Shown here piece after piece: positions 1 through 11,873 of a stretch of 64,000 bases of DNA. How positions within the stretch are numbered: position 1 is the first letter of the stretch; each line of letters begins with the position of its first letter. The translations under genes were made by a program, and so were the position numbers. The notes below the pieces were generated by a model. The model had not been told where the DNA came from, made no database searches, and saw nothing but the letters and a program-made list of their open reading frames with translations. Origin of the DNA: Echinarachnius parma (taxonomy: Eukaryota > Echinodermata > Echinoidea > Clypeasteroida > Echinarachniidae); contig JBAMJV010001815.1 of assembly GCA_037951105.1 (NCBI GenBank), positions 124,001-188,000 of the forward strand. The letters are read 5' to 3'.

Positions 1-1
1 C

Positions 2-3000
2 AGGTTAGGGGGTGAAAACGGGATAGAGGCTGTGACAGTTGGAGCAAGCGTGACGTCTGCAGTCATAACTGGTCTGGACTTCGACACTGCCTACGAGTTC
101 AGTGTGGCGGCCGCAAGGGAAGGACCAAATGGCATGGGTCCGAGATTCCCGGCAACGAATGCTACAACGCTGTGTGGAAGTAAGTAAATAAACTCACTAC
201 ATGTCATGTGTACTATCAAACATATTGGCCCGGATTCACAAAGTAGGTTTGTGTAAACCATGGTTTAAACCATGGTTTACACCTATGTAGTGCTGCTCGT
301 AGACAAGTAAAACAATTTATAATTTCTAATGATATGACTGTTAGTGCTTGCTAACCATCAAATTTCACCATCTGAGGAGCATTTATTTGCTGCCTTTAGT
401 AGCTTCAACATTGTTAGCATGTAAGGAGTTTACATTCTTTCTCCATCAGTTTTCAAATGGCACTCCATAGTTGTAGACTAAGGTTTACACAAACCTCCTT
501 TGTGAATTCCACCCATTGTAGCGGAACACCATTTTTGGTATGGTTCTGAACCACAGTAAACATGGTAAAACCCCGTTAAAAAGGACGTCGGGGAAATCCA
601 ACAATCGGTTCCTCCGGAATTTTGTCAGGATGCGAAATCGCCGACTGTTGAATACGCCACTGGTTTCGGCCAAGATAAACCGAGCTCGTAGTTTGTAGAC
701 CCGTTTTATCGAAATCTACGACCTGTTAGCTCTGTACTGGATGTAATGAGGATCCCGCACTATTGTTTGGAAATGAACTTCACTCGTTGTTCGCCCCGTT
801 GGTTGATGTTTGGTTCGGCTATCCAAAAGCAAATTCGCTGCACCACTGGTTGGCAGCCGTTTGGTTTGGTTGAACCAATTCGCTGCTCCAATGTGTTTAC
901 TGCCGTTTGGTTCGGGTGAACCAAATCCGTTGCTTCGCTGGTTTTCTTGTGTTCCTCAGGTCCCACGTTGCTCGGCAAGACCCGGTTTGAATCTTGATTC
1001 ATAAACCTGGGGCCCCAGGTGTATTCCGATTGGATATATTTATTGATATTTCAGCTGTTTCTGAACCGATTTTGATCAAAATAAAGTTTATTCTGCAATT
1101 AAATATCTATGATATTTCAATTTGGTCACTCAAATAGCTCTTTTAATAATATGATATTTACAGAAATTGTAGAATTTGTATGGTATTACTATTCTTTCTA
1201 CTGCAGTGCCAAGAGCCTCTCCAGCTGGTGTCGCTGTGGAAGCAGTGAATCCAAGGCAGCTACAAGTCTTCTGGCAGGTAGGTCGCTCTCTTTACTTTTT
1301 AAACCCATTACGTATGGTAACACGGTGATCAATGTGTATCGTGAGTGAATCTAGTCAGTTAAACTACTTGCTGGTACGTGGTTTAACTGGATCTATGCAC
1401 AAATTAATGAAAATATTAATTTCATTGTCTTTATAATGTTTTATACATCAAGTTGCAGTAGTAAATACATGCACAAATTACGGTGAAATCTATTCATTAT
1501 TTCTCGAAAATTGTCTATGAGTGAATATGATACTAGGTATATCATGTTTAGTACGCATCGAATATAGCTGTTTCATTATGCTCGTTTCATACTGTCTAGG
1601 CTCTGCCAGAGTCCGCATTTTCGTGTAGGAGTGGCCAGAATTTCTACAGGATTAGCTATTCATCCTCGGACGTAAGTGCTGAATCGATGATTGTTACTGA
1701 TTTAACAAGTCAATCGTTGCTCCTGACTGGCCTACAAACATATCTGCAGTACACTGTATACGTAACAGCGGGGAACAAGGATGCGGAAAGTGCTAGAAAT
1801 AAACCAATCGTTGTCAGGACAGCGGAAGAAAGTAAGAATGATGCTCAAACCTATATAAAGTCGAGGTTTAAAGGCCGATCATACTCTTGTAATGCAGTTA
1901 AATTAGTGTAATTCGAATAGGCATAATGTATGTATAATATTTATCCATAGTTAGATGTAAAGATCATTGTAAATGCATACATAGTTGACTGTGAAAATGA
2001 CATGGTGAACGGATTATCTAAATATCTATCCATGGTAAGACTACTAAGACACTTAGCATTAATTGAATAAAAAAACAAAACGTAATAACCCATGTTCCTA
2101 TCAAACTATTGCAGTTGCCCCACCCCCTGGCAGTATTGCGATCCTATACATCACGCTCAATTCCTTGACTGTCTCATGGTCAGCGGCGCTGCCTGAGAAC
2201 CTTAACGGTAACATCCAGAAGTATGAGATTCAGTACCAACCTGATTCTGATGGTGCTGGTGTTCAGGCGGCTCTGGAGGAGGTTCTAGGTTCGAGCCCCG
2301 AGATAGAGTACACCATCGAAGACCTGGCGCCAGAGGTGAAACACATTATTAGGGTGAGCTATGCAAAGATAAATTCTCCCATTAGTCATTACCATTACTA
2401 TCATATTCTTATTACGCGCATGCCTGTTTAATAGTTTATAAAACGCGACCCGAACAAACCTTGTCCGGGCTTGTCGAATATTTTCCAGATATAGCAGCAT
2501 CATTGACAGAATCATTCAAATTGACCAACATAGGTATACGTTTATATAAATAACACATAGCTAGGGCTATCCGTATGAAATGTGATAATTAAATTGTGAT
2601 GTTCGCTAAGAAGTGTTCTATGTTGCTATATGAATTATATGTTAACATTTCCAAATTCGAAAGAACTACGCAAGCCCGGGTGTCACTTAACATTGGTCGT
2701 GTGTACGCATGATCGTTCACAATGTCAGTCAAAAGGGGTTAATCTTTGAATTTTTTTCGCGAACAGCACAAAATTGCGGAATCGGAAAAATGATTATATT
2801 ATGACTTTTTAGGAGATGAGAATATAACTTTTGTTTACATTTTGCGCGAAATATATATATATTTTTTCAAGGGCCACACATTATAAATATTTACTTGAAG
2901 TATTTAAAAAAGGGGGATTTGGTTAACTTGTTATCGAAATGCAAACATTATGGATATTTGTGTATGTGAGATTCAACGCAGCATTAGTTAATCTTCATTT

Positions 3001-4794
3001 CAATGTTTATCCAGGTGAGGACTGTGAATGGTCAAGGAGCGAGTAACTGGTCAGCCCCAGCCATAGCCAGGACATCCATGTCAGGTGGGACTCACGTTCT
3101 TTACCCTTACGCCTAGGGCTATTGACGACACGTTGTGAATCCCAACTATTGCATACCAGCTTAATTTTTTAGGGCAAAGATGAAACAACAATCCACGTGA
3201 AATTTCAGTCCCAAATAATTTTGTTTTTAGATTCCTGTTTATTTTCTGATCCATGACATTTACTCCGGCGACAATTGCTCCAATATTGATCATTTTTCAT
3301 AAAACCAACAAAGATTTCTAGCTCGAAACCATACCCTAACCATAGCCCTTTATACCAATCTTAAACGTATTTAATCTGAAACATACTTGCGATACATGTA
3401 ACGCTTCGAAACGTTAGGTTCAAGGGCAACTGTATAGTACATGTAGTATATAAATGCTATAAATTATTATTTCTATTATTAAACCTAAATAGTATACAAC
3501 CATAACCTTTACTTTTACTATGACGATAAGGTGGTGAAGCAATTATCACCATGTCAAATATCTAATCACCATCTCAACTCTACCTACAGATGGCATGCTA
3601 CGCAGCTCGTCCAGTACAACTGTCATGACGGTTTTCCTAGCTATCATGGCGGTTGTCATTATTGTTCTTTCTGCGGCCATGGTTTGGATGTCAGTGAGAG
3701 TCAAACGGTATGTTTTTATCATCTCAAAACATTGGCGTAGCAAGATGGTGCAATGGTGCGAATTTCCCCTTATTCTCGGGCCCCCCCCCTTTTTCTCCCC
3801 CCCCCCCCCCCCCATCCAGCTGGAATCACAGATACACCTATTATAACTTTAATTACATAGTCTTTGCTGGTCCTTAAAGGGATCTAGTAACTTTGTTGAC
3901 AAGTGCAGAAAGTGATGCGTGGTTAATACAATGTGTATTGGTGTGATCTGATTTGTCCAGGAAGTAATATGTGAAAATTTTAAGTTAATTGGATGATATT
4001 TGGCCGAGAAATGAGTGAAAATGCAAAGTGATATTCACTTACTCATAGCACTTACTTTGTACACGGCTTAAAATGTCCCGTAGATAATGTCATATCCGAA
4101 CACTTCAATCGTAAATATCTTTTGAAAGAAATGGAAATTTGAAAAACCGAAACCTGTCCCATGCTTTTATTGTTAATACGAATAAAAGAAGGTATGATGG
4201 AACCGCTAGAATTCCAACTGAATTTCGAAGATTTGGACAATGTTACTAAGTCCCTTTAATACGCCACTGGCCATTGATTATTTTATAATAATATATTTTC
4301 GTTTATGCAATTAAACATTGTATGGTTTTTCAGGACCTTGTTGAAAGTCTCCCAGATATATTTTATAACAACAAATCATTTTGTATAGACCTACAATTAC
4401 TCGAAGTATACCTTGCGTATGTAATTAGTATAGACAACCCGACATCGACAGGCAATTCAAGGTTTGCTGACTGAGTAAACAAAACCTGATTATTTGTATG
4501 ATCATCACGAACAAGACGAATTGATTGTATTTTTTTTTTTACAGACGTTCCTCTCCGTCTCTCCAGGAAAAAACGGTCGAGGTCGATCACGTGTACGAGT
4601 CACCGGTCATGCCATCGACGTCATCAGGGCACGGTGGGAATCCTGACAAGAAGTACACCGAGTTACAACCCAATCCTCCTGAATATGCCAACACCAGTGC
4701 TAACAGAGACGACATCGGATATGAAATACCGCTCAAGTCTCCGCCAAGCTTGCCGAGTAGGCACATGCCCGAAGAGACAGAAATCAAATTGTGA
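2..4794 (+). CDS. Fibronectin type III type I membrane receptor (3' part, 7 exons)
   Basis: Coding exons at 2-179, 1207-1277, 1600-1831, 2115-2353, 3015-3084, 3590-3707 and 4545-4794 join in one frame and end at TGA 4792-4794. The 5' end lies outside the window. Exon 1 carries the second half of a fibronectin III domain (LDFDTAYEFSVAA). Exons 2+3 encode one complete domain, with VFWQ near the start and YTVYVTAGN near the end. Exons 4+5 encode another, with LTVSWSAALPEN, YEIQYQP and VRTVNGQGASNWS. Exon 6 holds a hydrophobic membrane segment of about 22 residues (VFLAIMAVVIIVLSAAMVW) followed by basic residues. Exon 7 encodes a cytoplasmic tail of about 83 residues with tyrosines in VYESP, KYTELQ, EYANT and GYEIP, plausible phosphotyrosine docking sites. 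Domain boundaries fall at phase 1 introns, as in shuffled extracellular modules. It is probably a cell-surface adhesion or signalling receptor; the exact family is not recognised. Confidence 0.82.
230..510. mobile_element. MITE in the first visible intron of the FN3 receptor
   Basis: The ends are inverted repeats: CGGATTCACAAAGTAGGTTTG at the left and its imperfect complement CAAACCTCCTTTGTGAATTCC at the right. The arms continue inward through GTGTAAACC, and the left side also holds the palindrome GGTTTAAACCATGG. No coding sequence is visible. It is a non-autonomous DNA element of unknown superfamily. Confidence 0.6.
1004..1110. repeat. Fragment of TTAA-flanked MITE family A
   Basis: The stretch with GGGGCCCCAGGTGTATTCC, GGATATATTTATTGATATTTC and CTGAACCGATTTTGATCAAA matches the right-hand internal part of the family A copies at 5575-6136, 51112-51638 and 63401-63932. 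The terminal repeats are missing here, so this is a truncated or rearranged copy. Confidence 0.6.
3874..4259. mobile_element. TTAA-flanked MITE family B, complete copy
   Basis: It begins TTAAAGGGATCTAGTAACTT and ends AATGTTACTAAGTCCCTTTAA, an inverted terminal repeat of about 28 bp carrying TTAA at both outer edges. It is 386 bp long and lies in the last intron of the FN3 receptor. Other copies lie at 13059-15156 (interrupted), 19323-19470, 23550-23720 and 60135-60460. The TTAA ends recall piggyBac-type target sites, but no transposase is present. Confidence 0.75.
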
Positions 4795-5574
4795 TTTATT
4801 CATATTTTCGAAATTGCGTTCAGGGGACAAAGAATATAATTGGTGCTGTAGGATTCAATGCTTGATCGAATTTATTCGGTTTTACGGAATACTGTCTTGT
4901 TAGTATCTTTACCTGAAAATGTAATCGACGTAACATTTAGTAACTGTTCTAAGAATCAATTTGAAAGCCGCTGGTACAAACTTTCGCTGATCAACTGATT
5001 CAGCTTTCTAAAATAATAGTCATACATCAAACTATAGTTTCAAATTACAGGCATCTTAGATTTTAGATTGATGGTCATTTACTATTTCCATGTTCCGTTT
5101 GACGCTAAATTGTTTATAGCCGTTTCTTAAAGGACCTAAAGAATACAACGCACTTTGGCACTTATTCCATAGTTGATGACTTGTAAAATAGGTCTGCCGA
5201 AAAAAAATCCATGAAAATAAACACAGTAGTGATTTAAGACTATTTTTCTTATGCCAAATCTCATTTAGCAGCCAGTTTACGCCCCACCCACATTTAGGGT
5301 CCGGAATCGGCAGCGTGATTGACATGTGATTGACAATTCATTGGCTTACGTCATGACGCGTCATCTGCAGAATTTAGTTCATTAGTCCGTTCTTTAGATG
5401 ACGTCACATTTTGGCGATTTAAAAGGGGCGTTCCCAAGACAATTATATATTTACCAATTACCCCCAAATTGATTGATTTCATAAGAAATGACTGCCAAAT
5501 TCTTTTTCTTCAGGAAAAATTACGTATAGAGAGCCAAATTGTGAAAATTAGGCCATCTAGACGCTGTAGTTCCT
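4795..5574. other. 3' flank of FN3 receptor, no gene seen
   Basis: AT-rich sequence follows the stop codon and probably includes the 3' UTR; an AATAAA lies at about 5214. The stretch around 5335-5410 has short palindromic TGACGTCA-like motifs. No convincing exon is visible. Confidence 0.5.
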
Positions 5575-6136
5575 TTAAAGGGATAGTTGAGTTCTGGTAA
5601 GGAGAGTACAGTTTTGGTGAAACTGAATTTTAGTCACCAAAACCTGCATCATTACATTACAAACTAATAGTTATAACTAGAAAGGAACACAAAATTACAA
5701 ATGACGTAGTAAAGATCATGTTATCATTCAAAAAGAGCCGTTAAAACGTAAGAGGGCGCTCTCTAAACACTCATCGGTTCCAACCATTTTGAATAAAATA
5801 TTGTGCATGTGATGTTTTGTTGAAATAGTGATTAGATAGAGAAATAACCAACAACTATTTAAATACCTATTTTGTAACTTTTTGAAAAGAGGAAGCATTT
5901 TTTTGAATTTTTAACGGCTGGTTCAAAATTCTCTAATAAACCCGGGGCCCCAGCTTTATTACAAATTGTTATATTTATGGATATTTCAGCCGTCTCTGAA
6001 CCGATTTTGATCAAACAAAGATGATTTTATTATTTAAATATTATGCTCTTTCAAATTTTACACTCAGTTTTTCATTACCTCACAAAAAAAAAAGTAGTCT
6101 AGCGCCCTCTCTACCAAAACTCAACTATCCCTTTAA
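5575..6136. mobile_element. TTAA-flanked MITE family A, complete copy
   Basis: The left end TTAAAGGGATAGTTGAGTTC and the right end AAACTCAACTATCCCTTTAA are inverted repeats of about 30 bp, with TTAA at each outer edge. The 562-bp interior has no coding potential. Related complete copies lie at 51112-51638 and 63401-63932, and truncated ones at 1004-1110, 18783-19110 and 32297-32450. Confidence 0.78.
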
Positions 6137-6233
6137 CCAACTTCCTGCCAATGTTGGGCAAATTGAACGTAATGACGTTGGCCTCCATGAAACCATGCGT
6201 TAACTTTAGCCTAGGCTTAGTCTACGATTCTAG

Positions 6234-6855
6234 GACTACTACCCCCTGGACAATTACCCCCCGGACGATTACCCCCCGGACAATTACCCCCCAAAGACAA
6301 TTACCCCCCGGACAACTACCACTCGGACAATTACCCCCCTAGGACAATTACCCCCAAGACAATTACCCCCAGGACAATAACCCCCCAAGACAATTACCCC
6401 CAAGACAATTACCCCCAGGACCACTACCCCCCAAGACAACTACCCCCCAGACAACTACCCCCCAATACAATTACCCCCCGGATGATTACCCTCCAGTCGA
6501 TTACCCCCCCGGACGATAACCCCCGGACGATTACCCCCCCCCCCCCCCCCCCCCCGTCAATTATGTGTGTGTTTGTGTATGAGCGACATGCGCGTATGTG
6601 TGTATGCGCAAGTGGGCATGTTTTTCTGTGTTCATGCAAATAATTAGCATGCGTAATCGAACAATTAAGCCCTGATATAAAATGAGTGTTAAAAATTCTC
6701 CCGAGGGAGTTAGTGCCAAGAGTTTCTGTTCAGTGCTGCCATTATTGTAGTACTTATCGGATTACTTGGATTATCATTATTGATATTATTTGTATAATTC
6801 ATATTATGATTATAATTATTACTATTATAATGCTTATTATTATAGGTATTAATGC

Positions 6856-6936
<81 letters not shown>

Positions 6937-7416
6937 CATTATTATTATTACTGTTATTATTATCATTATTATTATGATCAACATTATTATCATTATGATT
7001 ACAACTGTTTTTAATATCACTATTGGTATTATTATTATTGTTGTTTTTTATATTGATATTATTATTATTATTATTATTATTATTATCATTATTATTGCTA
7101 TTATTACTATAAGTAGTAGTATCATTAATATTATTATTACTAATTATTATTATCATTGTTATTATTATTCATTATTATTCCCACTTGTAGTGGTAGAGAC
7201 ATAATCCAGATGGATAGTTTTGAGCTAGGTACTCGTCAGGAGGAGGGGGTAGTTATCTAGTAATTTTCGTGGGAGTTATTGTCTGGGGGTAATCGTCCGG
7301 GGGGTAGTTGTCCGGGGGGTAATTGTATTGGGGGTAATTGTGTGGGGGTAGTTGTCCGGGGGTAATTGTCTGGGGGTGATTGTCTTGGGGGGTAATTGTC
7401 CAGGGGGTAGTTGTCT
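6234..7416. mobile_element. Foldback element with 15-bp tandem-repeat arms around an ATT microsatellite
   Basis: The left arm (6234-6556) is a tandem array of a roughly 15-bp unit, ACAATTACCCCCCGG and variants. The right arm (7241-7416) is the same unit in reverse complement. The outermost units match as inverted repeats (ACTACCCCCTGGACAATTAC and its complement). Between the arms lie about 680 bp dominated by ATT/ATC repeats. Long inverted arms made of short tandem repeats are the architecture described for TU foldback transposons of sea urchins; the match here is by structure only. I could not find a clear target duplication. Confidence 0.65.
6770..7170. repeat. (ATT)n-rich microsatellite
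   Basis: Nearly continuous ATT trinucleotides with scattered ATC, ATG and CTG variants, purest at 6857-6935. The long poly-isoleucine and poly-asparagine open frames here are translations of the repeat, not genes. Confidence 0.95.
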
Positions 7417-7627
7417 ACTGCTCTTGGGAATTTCAGGCTATGAAAGAACATGCATACCGATGCAAACTTATGCATTCGTAGTTGCTGTTTTTATCACTTT
7501 TATGCGAATATTTATGTTTGGTGGTTTGATATGGTATGATAATTGAACATTGTTTTTCACTACTTATATTCTTGTATAATATATTGTCTCTTATAATGTA
7601 TTTTACTGTGCTATGTGTTCTATTTTA

Positions 7628-9339
7628 CTACTTAATATTCTTGTATAATATATTTTCTCTTATAATTTGTATTTCACTGTGCTATGTGTTCTATTTTACT
7701 ATAATTATTTAACCATTTTAACTGCAACGAATTTTTTAAAGTTATTGTCTTATCTTCATATGTATTGTACATAAATCACAGAAATAGCCATTTTCAGGAG
7801 ACATCAGGTCATGTGACTTCAAAACGTTAGGTCCGATTACGTTAATTTGTTTTAAAATGCGCAAGACATGAAGAAAAAAGTAACGAAGGATTGGGGTGAC
7901 ATCTTCACGCATTGCCGAGCTATCAAAATCGCGAAGAGGTATAATCATGATTATGATGGATTACCTGGTCGATAAGATGATGAATTATATATTGTATAGC
8001 GTTTGATAAAGACTTTGCAAGAAAATATACTATATTATGCCTGCAGCATTATATCAAAATTTATATTCATACATTCTGAAAATAATATTTCATTATGCAA
8101 AATATTAATCAGATTATAAAAAAGGCTATACAGAGCGTATCAAAAAAGGATACTCGAAGTTCAAAGGTCAATTATTTCAAAAGTGATAAAGAATAACTAT
8201 TTAACTCTGGTATGTTTTTGTCCTTTAATTTAACAGAGTAGATCAAGTGAAATATAACTGAGCCATGAATTTTGTTTATGTAGTATATGTTTCCCTTTTG
8301 TACAGTTGTATCGTAGTGAGTAAAAGAAATTCATATTGAAAGTGTTGTATATTTTAGACTCGATTGTAAATCTCTGTAAATTTATTTGGAGGAATAAAAC
8401 AAAATTATAAACAAAAAGTGTGTTTGTCGTGTCGTGTATTCGCTTACGTGAGAACATATCACACACAAAAATTTCCCTCACTACTTAATATTCTTGTATA
8501 ATATATTTTCTCTTATAATTTGTATTTCACTGTGCTATGTGTTCTATTTTACTATAATTATTTAACCATTTTAACTGCAACGAATTTTTTGTTTGTTATT
8601 GTCTTATCTTCATATGTATTGTACATAAATCTCATAAATAGCCATTTTCAGGCGACAACAGGACTCATGTGACTTCAAAACGTTAGGTCCGATTACGTTA
8701 ATTTGCTTTAAAATGCGCAAGACATGAAAAAAAAAAGTAACGGAGGATTGGGTTGACATCTTCACGCATTGCCGAGCTATCGAGAAAATCGCGAAGAGGT
8801 ATAATCATGATTATGATGGATCACCTGGTCGATAAGATGATGAATTATATATTGTATAGCGTTTGATATAGACTTTGCAAGAAAATATACTATATTATGC
8901 CTGCAGCATTATATCAAAATGTATATTCATACATTCTGAAAATAATATTTCATTATGCAAAATATTAATCAGATTATAAAAAAGGCTATACAGAGCGTAT
9001 CAAAAAAGGATACTCGAAGTTCAAAGGTCAATTATTTCAAAAGTGATAAAGAATAACTATTTAACTCTGGTATGTTTTTTGTCCTTTAATTTAACAGAGT
9101 AGATCAAGTGAAATATAACTGAGCCATGAATTGTGTTTATGTAGTATATGTTTCCCTTTTGTACAGTTGTATCGTAGTGAGTAAAAGAAATTCATATTGA
9201 AAGTGTTGTATATTTTAGACTCGATTGTAAATCTCTGTAAATTTATTTGGAGGAATAAAACAAAATTATAAACAAAAAGTGTGTTTGTCGTGTCGTGTAT
9301 TCGCTTACGTGAGAACATATCACACACACAAATTTCCCT
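7628..9339. repeat. 853-bp direct tandem duplication
   Basis: The sequence from 7628 to 8480 is repeated at 8481-9339 with very few differences; both copies start CTACTTAATATTCTTGTATA. A short partial third copy precedes them at about 7561-7627. Small minus-strand open frames occur at the same place in both copies, but they show no domain or coding signature. The high identity suggests a recent event. Confidence 0.88.
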
Positions 9340-9404
9340 GAACGAAATAAACTCGGAGGTATAGTGCTTTTCATCTCAATTACCCTTACTATCTATTTTA
9401 CAAT

Positions 9405-10290
9405 CATACAGGTGTTAGGCTTAAAGGATATTCATCACATGCTCACAGATAGAAATAGGAGTAAAAAACGTACAAAAAGTAAAAAAAAAACAAAAAAAAA
9501 CTCTGTTATAAAGTGGTTATATTTTGAATATTGTTGTTATATTTACAAGAGTTTAATAATGTCAATATTCGAATTCCATTTTTTAAAATAGTTTCTACGA
9601 GTCCGAAATCCAGTAAATTTCCAAATTGTAAGTGTTGTGTTAATAATTATGAGTCCAAAATCCAGTACAGTGTTTAGTTTCCAAATCCATTGTTTGTTTA
9701 AATTGTCCGTTGAGAAGGAGGCTACCTGGAGCTATAGAAGCTCCACCACGGTGGTGGTGTTTGTCTCCCGGCCAGTGGCGTACCCAGGATTTTTTTTAAA
9801 GGGGGGGGGGGGGGTTATTTTGTACCTTCAACATTTTCGAGACCGAGACCAAGTACCTTTCAAAGTTGATAACTCCTTTCAGGGGGGGGGGGGGGGGGGG
9901 GGGTGTGTCCGTAACATTTTTTTCGAAGCCGAGACCGGAGATCTTCAAAACATATGGGGGCCGAGACCAGGTTTTAGTCGGTCGAGACCAGGTTTTAAAC
10001 GGTCGAGACCAGGTTTTAGACGGTCCAGACCGCTATAAAGTGGTCTCGAGACCGGCTAAAATTTGAAAGGGGGGGGGGTTCAAACCCCCCAAAACAGCCA
10101 TTTTTTGGTCAAGGGGGGGGGGGGGGTTGAACCCCCCACCCCCCCCCCCCCCCCTGGGTACGCCTATGCTCCCGGCTTATAACTCCTTCTTTTTTCTCCT
10201 CTCCTTTTGTCTCCTCTCCTCCTCCTTCCTCCTTGCCTCTCTGCATGCAAAATCTGATCATGACTGAACATGTTATGAAGAAGGTAGGTA
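9405..10290 (-). pseudogene. Decayed copy of the last exon and 3' flank of the TMEM145-like gene
   Basis: The segment matches the terminal coding exon and 3' flank at about 30425-31420. Shared stretches include GTTTCTACGAGTCC, AGTAAATTTCCAAATTGTAAG, the palindromic CTCCACCACGGTGGTGGTG and the CTCCTCTCCTCCTCCTTCC tract. Read on the minus strand it encodes a KEARRKEEERR-type charged tail ending ETNTTTVVEL. A one-base deletion relative to the 31-kb copy, in the A-rich tract near 10195, breaks the frame. A mobile element splits it at 9773-10168. No upstream exons accompany it, so this is a partial duplication and not a second gene. Confidence 0.8.
9773..10168. mobile_element. Poly-G/GAGACC MITE (family D) with 8-bp target duplication
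   Basis: The ends CAGTGGCGTACCCAGG and CCTGGGTACGCCTATG are inverted repeats. The element is flanked by the perfect direct repeat CTCCCGGC (9765-9772 and 10169-10176). The paralogous site at 31-kb reads through CTCCCGGC once, which gives the empty site. The interior has long G and C tracts and repeats of the form GGTCGAGACCAGGTTTTA. The 8-bp duplication suggests a hAT-type or related transposase acting in trans. Confidence 0.82.
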
Positions 10291-11333
10291 CAAAAAACGC
10301 CTCTTCAGCTCTCTGAGTAAAATTTGTAGATGTTCAAGTATTCCTTTATTTTATCAAACCATTTTTCTCCAGTTAGTGATGGGTATGTGGTTGAAAGAAG
10401 TGTGTTTTGGGTGTGTTTTGGTGGGAGTAGCACCGTCTGATGTTTGAGTGTTTATTGAGCACACGTGTTTAAGTTGTTAAATACGTACTGGGTCAAGTCG
10501 TTACACAATAACAACTTGCCACATCTGTGGAATTGAGGTGTAACAACTTATGTGTATCATCCCATAGGAAAATACAAATGCACAAGCGTGCACTCACGAC
10601 AGACAGACAGACAGAAACACACACACACACACACATATGCATACACGAACATTCACACACAGACAGGTACACAATTATTCATTAACATATATACATTATC
10701 AGATCTGCTTTTACCCGATTTATGCATACTTTCTGTGTGTAACAATGTACCCCATGTGGTGTCACAACAACCCCAACATCGGGGGAAGTTGTTACAATGT
10801 GTTTATGTTGATTGATTCCGTAATATTTTGTTCATGTTTTCTTGACTGTCAAAGTTTTTTTCCAATTAAAAGAGAATATAAGTTATTCTCATAAATATTT
10901 TTTTTTCTTCTTCTGGGTTTGTTTGTGTTACAGGCCCCAAAATGTAAAATTTGTAACAACTATCTAGACCCGGTCTCCCCTATAAGCAATACTAGAATGG
11001 GGAAACCGGGGGATTCAGCATAACTGCAAGATATCCGCTTTCCTTCCTCGATATCCTATAGATTCAATATAATGTATGTACATCAATTGTTTACCCAGCA
11101 ATGAAATAAAGCATACTAAAGTATGCTTATACATGTATAAACAACGATTGACAACAGCATATGAACGAGCTCATGATTCTGAGTCAAATTTCACAACACT
11201 TTATACATCACTATAATATATATGTACAAAATGTATCTTATAACTACGTTTTTCTAGAAACTACCAGAGAGCATATCGTGAATATGTTGTGTATTTATAA
11301 TGAGAATACGGATTAATTCTTATGGTGTTTAAG
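10291..11333. other. Intergenic, simple repeats only
   Basis: It contains an (AGAC)n/(CA)n microsatellite at 10602-10640 and AT-rich sequence. No exon, RNA or complete mobile element is recognised. Confidence 0.5.
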
Positions 11334-11873
11334 CCCCGTCTTAATAGGAACGGGTTAGGATCTCACCCGGTTAACGTCAGGACGTCATATCGACTATTTT
11401 GCCCAATTAAGACGGGGTTTTAATTAGACAAAATAGTCGTGTGACGTCCTGACGTTACCCGGATGAGATCCTACCCCGTTACTATTAAGACGCTTCAATC
11501 GGGGTAACGTCAGGACGACATCGGGGTGAGTTTCAACCAAGTTGGGCCAGGGTGACATCGTGGTAACGTCGGGATGTTACCCCGTTGTCACCCTGACAAA
11601 AGACCAATTAAGCAGCGGAACCTGGTCACCCTCCACCCTTTTGGGTAGATAACGTACAGCGCGCGCTCTTGCACCGATCCCCGTGTCTCGCCAGCAGATG
11701 AGGAGGTGCGGTTGTCATGGTAACCTACCCGGGTGAGGTTTTGTTTGCGGGTGTATTAAGCCACCGTCCAACAGTTCACCCCGTGTTTTGCGGTTAGACC
11801 ACCAACTGTTTCTCACCTCGATGTAGCCAGGGTAACATCTATACGGTGAGGTCTATTAAGACGGGGCTTAGGC
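11334..11873. mobile_element. Palindromic inverted-repeat element
   Basis: The outer ends AAGCCCCGTCTTAATAG and CTATTAAGACGGGGCTT are perfect inverted repeats. An internal palindrome at about 11338-11497 has arms of roughly 65 bp containing GGTAACGTCAGGACGTCA-type sequence around a short centre with TTAAGACGGGGTTTTAATT. It is GC-rich compared with its surroundings. Non-autonomous; the ends resemble the Harbinger-like family at 28057-28267. Confidence 0.65.

Noticed and set aside
3595-3846. Open frame running through the FN3 receptor membrane exon into poly-C sequence
   Set aside because: The real exon ends at the donor at 3708; the proline-rich extension is intronic.
6686-7204. Long open frames of poly-isoleucine (+) and poly-asparagine (-)
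   Set aside because: They are translations of the ATT/ATC microsatellite and have no start context, domain or splice support.
8230-9327. Minus-strand open frames present in both 853-bp copies
   Set aside because: They look conserved only because the duplication is recent; composition is AT-rich and no family is recognised.
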